From positions 18,594-24,132 of the forward strand of contig NZEI01000029.1 in the NCBI GenBank assembly GCA_002690405.1: a stretch of 5,539 nt of DNA, written 5' to 3'. A program made the translations under genes and the position numbers. How positions within the stretch are numbered: the stretch's first letter is position 1; each line of letters begins with the position of its first letter. Source of the stretch: Gammaproteobacteria bacterium (GTDB lineage Bacteria; Pseudomonadota; Gammaproteobacteria; Pseudomonadales; Azotimanducaceae). Positions 1 through 5,539 of this stretch are shown here, in pieces. The notes under the pieces were generated by a model. That model did not search any database, was not told where the DNA came from, and was given only the letters and a program-made list of their open reading frames with translations.

Positions 1-51
1 GTGCCAGAAGCAGAAAAACAAAAAACCGAGGTGAAACATGTTGCCGGCTGA
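1..51 (+). CDS. yidD: Probable YidD C-terminal tail (partial, 5' end outside window)
   Basis: The first reading frame is open from the window edge to a TGA at 49-51 and encodes the 16 residues VPEAEKQKTEVKHVAG. YidD is a small membrane-associated protein that assists YidC-dependent insertion, and its gene normally lies directly upstream of yidC. YidD proteins commonly end with a GxDPVP-like stretch followed by a variable charged tail, and the opening V-P followed by a polar, lysine-rich tail fits that. The frame overlaps the yidC start by 14 bases in a different phase, as expected for tightly packed, co-translated genes. The fragment is too short for identification by sequence alone, so the call rests mainly on position and the V-P remnant. 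It could also be a chance open frame. Confidence 0.5.
   Translation: MPEAEKQKTEVKHVAG
28..33 (+). promoter_or_regulatory. Shine-Dalgarno sequence of yidC
   Basis: GAGGTG lies four bases before the ATG at 38 and is a good match to the anti-Shine-Dalgarno complement. It sits inside the probable yidD tail, so yidC initiation is likely coupled to translation of the upstream gene. It supports 38 as the yidC start. Confidence 0.65.
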
Positions 52-1753
52 GATTCAACGCGTGGTGTTATTAATTTGCCTAGCAGCGACTGGTTACTTG
101 CTAATTCTGGCGTGGAATGGGGACATGCAAGAAACGCGAGACCAAGATTACTATGCGGCTGAACCGGCAGTTTCATCCACAGACTTTAATGCGAATTCAG
201 TATCAGACACAGTCCCAGACCTAGCTGATACCGGGAGTGCGGGCGATGATATTCCGGCATTACCGACTGCCAATCTGCCAGCCGGTGCGCAGCTGAATAC
301 GCTGACCACAATGAACAATAGCCGGCTTGTCACGGTAACAACACCTTCGCTAAAGATGTGGATCGACCTTAAAGGCGGTGATGTCGTTAGAGTGCTGTTG
401 CCAAAATTCCCGGTAGAAATCGATCGCCCAGACGTGCCCTTCGTTCTGCTGGATCAAAGTGTGCAAAGAACATACATCGCGCAAAGCGGGTTGATTGGTG
501 CTGACGGGACTGACAGCAATGGGCAGAGGCCACTGTTTAGTGCTGATCGGACTAACTACCAGATCAATCAAGGCGAAATAGAGGTGGTCTTGCGGGCTGA
601 CGTGGCCGGCAATCCAGTGGAGAAGATTTTTCGCTTCAGAGCCGATGATTACTTGGTTGACGTGGAATACAGGGTAAGAAACAACAAAAGCTCCGATTTT
701 GTCGCTGGGATGTTCGCGCAAATAAAACGTGACAATCGTCCACCGAGCCTGGATGAGTCGATACCGCTTGCGCCGCAGCCGTTTTTTGGTGGTGCGACCA
801 CTACCCTTGATAATCGTTATGAAAAAGTCGAGTTCGACGATCTCGATGAACGACCGCTTAGTTTCACTCTGGAAGGCGGTTGGATGGCCTTTCTTCAGCA
901 TTATTTCTTGTCGGCATGGGTGCCGCCAGCGGATGAACAAAATCGTTTCGAGGCCAGTCGCAGTCGAGATGGGAACTATCTGTTTCGAACCATTGGGCAG
1001 GCGAAGCAAGTAGCGCCAGGAGCAGTTGGCCTTTGGCAAACCGGTTTTTACGCGGGTCCTAAAGACCAAATTACCCTAGAAAAGATTGCGCCCAACTTGA
1101 ATATGACCGTTGACTACGGGTTTTTGTGGTGGATCGCTGAGCCGTTGTTCAAAGTCTTAAATTACTTCCACTCGGTGACCGGTAATTGGGGGCTGTCCAT
1201 TATCCTGCTTACGCTCCTAGTAAAGGCAGCTTTGTATTGGGTCTCGGCAAAGGGTTATCGGTCTATGGCGAATATGCGACGCGTTGCTCCAGCAATGAAA
1301 CGCATTCAAGAACGCTATGGTAATGACCGGGAAAAATTGTCTCGAGAAATGATGGCGCTGTACAAAAAGGAAGGTGCTAATCCGTTGGGCAGTTGTTTGC
1401 CCATGTTGCTGCCGATGCCGATTTTCCTAGCGTTGTATTGGGTATTGTTGGAATCCGTTGAACTTAGACAGGCACCGTTTATCTTTTGGATTAACGACCT
1501 AGCTGCAATGGACCCTTACTTTATCTTGCCGCTATTGATGGGCGCGAGCACCTACCTGATGCAGGCGTTGAACCCCCAAGTGGGTGATCCACTGCAGATT
1601 AAGATTATGAAGATGATGCCTATTATGTTTACGGTGTTATTTCTGTTTTTCCCAGCAGGATTAGTCCTCTACTGGTTGATAAATAACCTACTGTCAATTG
1701 CTCAGCAAACCTATGTTTATCGGCAGGTAGAAAAAGCCCGGGCCAGCAGCTAA
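38..1753 (+). CDS. yidC: Membrane protein insertase YidC (Oxa1 family), full length
   Basis: YidC inserts and folds inner-membrane proteins, alone or with the Sec translocon. The 571 residues are slightly longer than the E. coli protein (548). Residues 9-26 form an N-terminal membrane anchor. Residues from about 29 to 360 form the large periplasmic domain typical of Gram-negative YidC. The conserved Oxa1 core follows: a membrane segment near 383-404, a charged cytoplasmic helical hairpin at 408-446, and membrane segments near 453-472, 494-511 and 528-548. Recognisable blocks are NPLGSCLP (448-455), ESVELRQAPF (472-481), DPYFILPLLMG (492-502) and FPAGLVLYW (538-546). The positive charge of the hydrophilic groove is Lys396, where E. 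coli has Arg366; lysine also occurs in pseudomonad-type YidC. Two core positions look unusual: Trp401-Val402 replaces the usual Pro-Leu, and Pro459 replaces the usual Gln before Met-Pro. The start is supported by a good ribosome binding site and by its overlap with the upstream frame. Confidence 0.97.
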   Translation: MLPAEIQRVVLLICLAATGYLLILAWNGDMQETRDQDYYAAEPAVSSTDFNANSVSDTVPDLADTGSAGDDIPALPTANLPAGAQLNTLTTMNNSRLVTVTTPSLKMWIDLKGGDVVRVLLPKFPVEIDRPDVPFVLLDQSVQRTYIAQSGLIGADGTDSNGQRPLFSADRTNYQINQGEIEVVLRADVAGNPVEKIFRFRADDYLVDVEYRVRNNKSSDFVAGMFAQIKRDNRPPSLDESIPLAPQPFFGGATTTLDNRYEKVEFDDLDERPLSFTLEGGWMAFLQHYFLSAWVPPADEQNRFEASRSRDGNYLFRTIGQAKQVAPGAVGLWQTGFYAGPKDQITLEKIAPNLNMTVDYGFLWWIAEPLFKVLNYFHSVTGNWGLSIILLTLLVKAALYWVSAKGYRSMANMRRVAPAMKRIQERYGNDREKLSREMMALYKKEGANPLGSCLPMLLPMPIFLALYWVLLESVELRQAPFIFWINDLAAMDPYFILPLLMGASTYLMQALNPQVGDPLQIKIMKMMPIMFTVLFLFFPAGLVLYWLINNLLSIAQQTYVYRQVEKARASS

Positions 1754-1796
1754 TAGAGTTATCTGGCATAACGCTTTTCCTCCAACTCGTGAAGTC

Positions 1797-3164
1797 ATGT
1801 CTCAGGCAGTTGATCAAGATCTGATATGCGCGATTGCCACGCCGCCAGGGCAGGGGGGTGTTGGTGTCGTGAGGTTGTCCGGCCCCGGCGCTAAGCAAGT
1901 TGCGGAAGCAATATGCGTGCGCAAATTAGTGGCGCGCAGTGCTGTCTATAGTCAATTTGTGCATGGATCGGAACACTTAGACGACGGCATTGCCCTATGG
2001 TTCCCGGAGCCGCGCTCATTCACCGGGGAGGAAGTGGTCGAACTTCAGGGCCATGGTGGGCCGGTAGTGCAGCAACGGATTATCAATGCCTTGTGTCGTC
2101 TTGGAGCCCGGCTGGCAAGACCCGGCGAATTCAGCGAACGCGCGTTTCATAACGGCAAGTTGGATTTAGCTCAAGCTGAGGGTATCGCAGACTTAATTGC
2201 CAGCACCTCAGAGGCAGCGGCCCGCGCAGCGCTAAATACCCTGCGCGGCGATTTTTCTAACAAGGTCAATGCATTAATTGAAGAGCTGACAGGGTTACGG
2301 GTGCAAGTTGAGGCAGCGATCGACTTTCCTGACGAAGAGATTGAAATTCTCGAACAAGCCGGTGTCGTGAATGCCCTCGACGGTCTGTCCAAAACGTTGA
2401 TAAATATCATCGCCAGTGCGAATCAAGGCCGTTTGCTAAGTAACGGTGTGCAGGTGGCGCTAATTGGTGCGCCAAACGTGGGTAAATCTAGCTTGCTTAA
2501 CGCTCTAGCTGGAGAAGATGCGGCCATTGTCACCGATATTCCCGGAACAACTCGTGACCTGTTGAAGATCGATTTGTTAGTTAACAACCTACCGATACGA
2601 CTAATTGACACTGCGGGTTTGCGTGAGAGCTCGGATGCAGTTGAACAGCAGGGAGTGGCCCGAGCGCGAACACAGATAGCTCAGGCAGACATTGTGCTGT
2701 TGGTGGTGGCAGCGCCGGACCTCAGTAGCAGCGCGGTGTCCGTGCAGCTGTCCGACATAGCAGCGCAAGTACGCAACGATGAGTATGCGTCTGCGAGGGT
2801 GCTTGTAGTGGTGAACAAAGCGGACTTGGCGCCACCGCCAGATTTGCCAGCAGAGGTAAATCACGTAGTTGTATCCGCGCTTACCGGGGCGGGTATAGAT
2901 GAGCTGAAAGCGAAACTGCATGAATTCGTTGGTTTCGTTGATGAAAGTACAGAGTTTTCTGCTCGCGCGCGGCATGTGGACGCCCTTAAAGCCGCAGCAG
3001 ACCAAGTGGCTGCTGCACAAGGGGCTTTGCATGATGGTCTCCCAGCAGAACTGGTGGCGGAGGAATTGGCTCTAGCCCAGCACCATTTGGGGAGTATTAC
3101 TGGCGATATCAGCGCCGATGACTTGCTTGGGCGGATATTTTCTGAATTCTGTATCGGTAAGTAG
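1797..3164 (+). CDS. mnmE: tRNA uridine-5-carboxymethylaminomethyl modification GTPase MnmE
   Basis: MnmE (TrmE) is a potassium-activated GTPase that works with MnmG to install the (carboxymethyl)aminomethyl group at C5 of wobble uridine 34 in several tRNAs. The 455 residues match the E. coli length (454). The N-terminal folate-binding domain (about 1-120) has the ATPPGQGGVGVVRLSG block and the helical-domain entry motif GKLDLAQAEGIADLI. The inserted G domain shows G1 GAPNVGKSS at 224-232, G2 TDIPGTTRD at 246-254, G3 DTAG at 271-274 and G4 NKAD at 340-343. Asn227, used for potassium coordination in the family, and Glu283, equivalent to catalytic Glu282 of E. coli, are present. The C-terminal CIGK (452-455) with its essential cysteine is intact. 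The ATG at 1797 aligns well with known N-termini, but the Shine-Dalgarno is poor (only GAAG just upstream). The gene starts 43 bases after yidC and is probably read from the same transcript. Confidence 0.97.
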   Translation: MSQAVDQDLICAIATPPGQGGVGVVRLSGPGAKQVAEAICVRKLVARSAVYSQFVHGSEHLDDGIALWFPEPRSFTGEEVVELQGHGGPVVQQRIINALCRLGARLARPGEFSERAFHNGKLDLAQAEGIADLIASTSEAAARAALNTLRGDFSNKVNALIEELTGLRVQVEAAIDFPDEEIEILEQAGVVNALDGLSKTLINIIASANQGRLLSNGVQVALIGAPNVGKSSLLNALAGEDAAIVTDIPGTTRDLLKIDLLVNNLPIRLIDTAGLRESSDAVEQQGVARARTQIAQADIVLLVVAAPDLSSSAVSVQLSDIAAQVRNDEYASARVLVVVNKADLAPPPDLPAEVNHVVVSALTGAGIDELKAKLHEFVGFVDESTEFSARARHVDALKAAADQVAAAQGALHDGLPAELVAEELALAQHHLGSITGDISADDLLGRIFSEFCIGK

Positions 3165-3169
3165 ACACC

Positions 3170-3197
3170 TTCCAAAACGAACTCCAATCACTATACT
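3170..3197 (+). promoter_or_regulatory. Weak sigma-70-like promoter candidate upstream of mnmG
   Basis: In the 54-base mnmE-mnmG spacer, TATACT at 3192-3197 matches the -10 consensus at five of six positions. The best -35 at a normal distance is TTCCAA at 3170-3175 (three of six, 16-base spacing). A better -35 match, TAGACA at 3162-3167, lies 24 bases away, which is too far. Transcription would start about 3204, leaving a short leader for mnmG. This is a candidate only; mnmG may simply be read through from mnmE. Confidence 0.25.
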
Positions 3198-3218
3198 ATC
3201 GCGCCCGTCGCAGCCTGG

Positions 3219-5096
3219 ATGGAAGGTATGCGTTACCCAGAACAATTTGATGTCATCGTTATCGGCGGAGGCCACGCCGGAACAGAAGCTGCAGCCGCTG
3301 CCGCGCGGATGGGTGTGCGGACGCTTTTGCTTACGCAAAACATTGAAACCATTGGCCAAATGTCGTGCAACCCAGCGATTGGCGGGATTGGCAAAAGCCA
3401 TCTTGTTGCAGAAATCGATGCCTTAGATGGCGTTATGGGTCGCGCAACGGACCAAGCAGGAATACATTTCCGCGTACTCAATTCCAGTAAAGGGCCGGCT
3501 GTGCGGGCGGTACGCGCACAAGCTGACCGTGCTCTTTATCGCAATGCGGTGCGGCATATTCTGGAAAACCAATCCGGGTTAAAGATTTTTCAGCAATCTG
3601 TGGTTGATCTGCTGGTTGAAGGCGATCAAGTGGTGGGTTGTAAAACACAGATGGGTCTGGATTTTTATGCACCCTGTGTGGTTTTAACTACGGGCACATT
3701 TCTCGATGGAAAAATACATATTGGCCATGAACAGCAACCGGGTGGCCGCGCTGGTGATGCGCCATCGAGTTTGTTGGCTCAGCGCTTGCGAGGGTTGCCG
3801 TTTCGGGTTGGTCGGCTAAAAACAGGCACCCCGCCTCGTATTGACGGGCGAACCGTGGCGTTTGCTGAACTGGAGCAGCAGCCAGGAGATAATCCGCGCC
3901 CGGTTATGTCGTCGATCGGCCAAAGGTCTGAACATCCGCGGCAAACCGAATGCCACATCACTTACACAAACGACAACACGCATCAAATTATCCGCGATAA
4001 TCTGCATCGCTCAGCGATGTTCAGTGGTGCGATCGAAGGCGTGGGACCGCGCTATTGCCCAAGTATTGAAGACAAAGTCGTACGCTTTGCGGATAAAACT
4101 CAGCACCAGATCTTTATCGAACCGGAGGGATTAACAACCACAGAACTGTATCCCAACGGTATATCTACCAGCTTGCCTTTTGATGTTCAGTTGGCCTTTG
4201 TGCGCACCATGCGAGGCTTTGAACAAGCCCATATCTCTCGACCAGGCTATGCCATTGAATACGATTATTTCGATCCGCGGGATCTGACGTACTCGCTGCA
4301 GACAAAGGCCCTCGAAGGATTATTTTTCGCCGGCCAAATAAACGGCACCACAGGGTACGAAGAGGCTGGAGCCCAAGGTTTGCTGGCAGGCATTAATGCG
4401 GCGCGTAAGGTCCAAGGTCAGAGCTTTTGGGAGCCGCGAAGGGATGAGGCATATATTGGTGTTTTAGTAGACGACCTTATTAATTTGGGCACCACAGAGC
4501 CGTATCGAATGTTTACCAGTCGCGCCGAGTTTCGATTGCGCTTACGACAGGATAATGCGGACCAGCGATTGACTCCCCTAGGTGTTGAAATGGGATTAGT
4601 AGGGGCACCACGGCGTGCCCACTATGAAGAGAAGATGCGCCAACTGCAGGCGCTGAAGAAAAAATTTGCAGGCGAATGCGTGATGCCAGGAAGCGACTTA
4701 GATGGCGCGCTGGAGCTTAAGCTACGGAAAGAGACAACCTTACTAGACGCGCTGCGCCGCCCTGAAGTTACAGCAGATGGTGTTGCCGCAGCGCTCTCTG
4801 TGGACACGCAAAACGAAGCAGCTATCAACGTACTCCGCCAACTGGAAGTAGAAACAAAGTACGCCGGGTACATAAAACGCCAAGATGACGAGATCGCGAA
4901 GATTCGGCGGCACGAAGCCATGCAAATACCACCAGAGCTGGATTATTCAAGTATTGATGGATTGTCGAACGAATTGCGGCAAAAACTGGATCAACAACGT
5001 CCAGAATCTTTGGCTCGCGCAGCACGAATCCAAGGCATGACGCCTGCCGCTTTGTCCATCTTGTTAATTCATGCAAAAAAAGTGGCCTCGGTCTGA
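3219..5096 (+). CDS. mnmG: tRNA uridine-5-carboxymethylaminomethyl modification enzyme MnmG (GidA)
   Basis: MnmG is the FAD-dependent partner of MnmE; the two form a complex that modifies wobble uridine 34. The 625 residues are close to E. coli (629). The N-terminal FAD-binding Rossmann motif GGGHAG is at 16-21. Both conserved functional cysteines are present, Cys50 in GQMSCNPAIGG and Cys280 in GPRYCPSIEDK. Other family blocks are LNSSKGPAVRA, GRLKTGTPPRID, YPNGISTSLPFD, GQINGTTGYEEAGAQGLL and EPYRMFTSRAEFRLRLRQDNAD, with the C-terminal helical domain ending in GMTPAALSILLIHAKK. The start is uncertain. Counting from ATG 3228 gives MRYPEQFDVIVIGGG, which aligns better with E. coli MFYPDPFDVIIIGGG and has a GGATGGAAGG purine stretch just ahead of it. 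ATG 3219 has no clear ribosome binding site. The coding end overlaps the likely rsmG start, and its penultimate Lys-Lys codons create a run of seven A. Confidence 0.97.
   Translation: MEGMRYPEQFDVIVIGGGHAGTEAAAAAARMGVRTLLLTQNIETIGQMSCNPAIGGIGKSHLVAEIDALDGVMGRATDQAGIHFRVLNSSKGPAVRAVRAQADRALYRNAVRHILENQSGLKIFQQSVVDLLVEGDQVVGCKTQMGLDFYAPCVVLTTGTFLDGKIHIGHEQQPGGRAGDAPSSLLAQRLRGLPFRVGRLKTGTPPRIDGRTVAFAELEQQPGDNPRPVMSSIGQRSEHPRQTECHITYTNDNTHQIIRDNLHRSAMFSGAIEGVGPRYCPSIEDKVVRFADKTQHQIFIEPEGLTTTELYPNGISTSLPFDVQLAFVRTMRGFEQAHISRPGYAIEYDYFDPRDLTYSLQTKALEGLFFAGQINGTTGYEEAGAQGLLAGINAARKVQGQSFWEPRRDEAYIGVLVDDLINLGTTEPYRMFTSRAEFRLRLRQDNADQRLTPLGVEMGLVGAPRRAHYEEKMRQLQALKKKFAGECVMPGSDLDGALELKLRKETTLLDALRRPEVTADGVAAALSVDTQNEAAINVLRQLEVETKYAGYIKRQDDEIAKIRRHEAMQIPPELDYSSIDGLSNELRQKLDQQRPESLARAARIQGMTPAALSILLIHAKKVASV
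5075..5081 (+). other. Slippery heptamer A AAA AAA at the end of mnmG (possible -1 frameshift site)
   Basis: The mnmG codons GCA AAA AAA GTG place seven A in the X XXY YYZ register used for bacterial -1 frameshifting. A -1 slip would leave the mnmG frame five codons before its stop and continue in the frame of rsmG with no stop codon before the window edge. No Shine-Dalgarno-like stimulator is seen 10-15 bases upstream, and only weak downstream pairing is visible (GGTC 5090-5093 with GACC 5108-5111). The Lys-Lys it encodes is also typical of MnmG C-termini, so the run may have no regulatory role. Confidence 0.25.
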
Positions 5097-5539
5097 ACCC
5101 GCCGGACGACCAATTACTAGCAGGCGCTAAGCAACTGGGCGTCTGCATCACGGCAGCCCAACACGAGCAATTGTTAGGCTATGTGGCTTTGGTGGAGAAA
5201 TGGAATCGCAGCATTAATCTGGTGTCGCGCAGAGACATTGATCGTCTGCGGTCTCGACACGTATTAGATAGCCTGAGTGTGAGCGCTTACTTACACGGAG
5301 GGTCTATACTGGATGTAGGCACTGGGGCTGGATTGCCGGGAATACCCTTAGCCATTGTTAACCCACAGCGACACTTTACGCTGTGCGACCGGATGGCAAA
5401 ACGGATCCGGTTTTTGCAGGTGGTTAAAAGCCAGCTTGAACTAGCAAATGTAGAGCTATTGGAACAAGATTTTGGTGTGGTAGCCACGCCAAAGTGTTTC
5501 GACACCGCGGTAGCCCGAGCGGTAGCGCCAGCTGGGAAG
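5093..5539 (+). CDS. rsmG: 16S rRNA (guanine-N7)-methyltransferase RsmG, 3' end outside window; start unusual
   Basis: RsmG (GidB) uses S-adenosylmethionine to methylate N7 of G527 in 16S rRNA. The visible 149 codons cover roughly 70 percent of the usual length of about 207. Family signatures are the N-terminal helix block HEQLLGYVALVEKWNRSINL, the RHVLDSL motif, and the cofactor-binding motif ILDVGTGAGLPGIP at 72-85 (counted from 5093). These are followed by the KRIRFLQ helix and, near the edge, the expected VARAVA block. The start is the problem. The frame is open back to a TGA at 4955-4957 but has no ATG, GTG or TTG before TTG 5171, which would remove conserved N-terminal residues such as LLAGAKQLGV. 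CTG 5093 overlaps the mnmG stop as CTGA and places the N-terminus where homologues begin, so it is the coordinate used here. Identification as RsmG is firm; the start is inferred. Confidence 0.93.
   Translation, partial: MNPPDDQLLAGAKQLGVCITAAQHEQLLGYVALVEKWNRSINLVSRRDIDRLRSRHVLDSLSVSAYLHGGSILDVGTGAGLPGIPLAIVNPQRHFTLCDRMAKRIRFLQVVKSQLELANVELLEQDFGVVATPKCFDTAVARAVAPAGK

Noticed and set aside
350..1069. Long open frame of 239 codons on the minus strand inside yidC
   Set aside because: It lies wholly antisense to a clearly conserved gene, shows no recognisable domain, and has no gene-like context. It is best explained as a shadow of yidC codon usage.
1774..1784. TTTTCCTCC, which reads as a strong Shine-Dalgarno sequence on the minus strand
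   Set aside because: No credible minus-strand gene begins next to it. It lies in the short yidC-mnmE spacer and is probably chance.
2994..3016. Hairpin-forming GCAGCAG / CTGCTGC with a nine-base loop
   Set aside because: It arises from alanine-rich codons in the C-terminal helical part of mnmE, has no U tract, and is far from any gene end, so it is not a terminator.
3045..3058. ACTGGTGG resembling the E. coli Chi site GCTGGTGG
   Set aside because: It is a seven of eight match, occurs singly inside mnmE, and Chi sequences differ between bacterial groups.
3987..4001. Perfect inverted repeat ATTATC-CGC-GATAAT, also containing a DnaA-box-like TTATCCGCG
   Set aside because: It lies within conserved mnmG coding sequence (QIIRDNL), is isolated, and matches the DnaA box at only seven of nine positions. 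A single imperfect site in a gene does not support an origin or operator.
1..5539. Search for a novel accessory system (mobile element, defence locus, CRISPR, integrated element)
   Set aside because: The window is filled by conserved, co-oriented core genes with short spacers. There are no repeats, tRNA scars or foreign-looking frames.

Overview
The window carries a conserved housekeeping block of a gammaproteobacterium, transcribed entirely left to right: the last codons of what is probably yidD, then yidC, mnmE and mnmG complete, and the first two thirds of rsmG. This order (yidD-yidC-mnmE-mnmG-rsmG, normally followed by parA-parB) is the arrangement near the replication origin in pseudomonad-like gammaproteobacteria. 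It differs from Escherichia coli, where mnmE and mnmG lie apart. The long YidC with a large periplasmic domain also fits a Gram-negative proteobacterium. Protein sequences look closer to Pseudomonas-type homologues than to Enterobacteriaceae, but a genus cannot be named. Base composition is moderate and even, and there is no mobile element, CRISPR array, tRNA or rRNA gene.

Layout: 1-51 is the probable yidD tail, overlapping yidC by 14 bases. 38-1753 is yidC. A 43-base spacer follows, then mnmE at 1797-3164. A 54-base spacer holds a weak promoter candidate ahead of mnmG (3219-5096, or from 3228). rsmG runs off the right edge in the -1 frame relative to mnmG. No stretch over 300 bases lacks a gene.

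How the genes work together: YidD and YidC act in inner-membrane protein insertion. MnmE and MnmG form one enzyme complex that modifies the wobble uridine of several tRNAs. RsmG methylates 16S rRNA. The block therefore links membrane biogenesis with translation fidelity.

I saw no new multi-gene system. The best lead is the mnmG/rsmG junction: rsmG has no ATG, GTG or TTG start where its homology begins. Two unusual explanations are visible. One is a CTG start that overlaps the mnmG stop codon as CTGA. The other is a run of seven A in the exact register of a -1 slippery heptamer, which would fuse MnmG to RsmG. A second lead is a pair of substitutions in the otherwise conserved membrane core of YidC.
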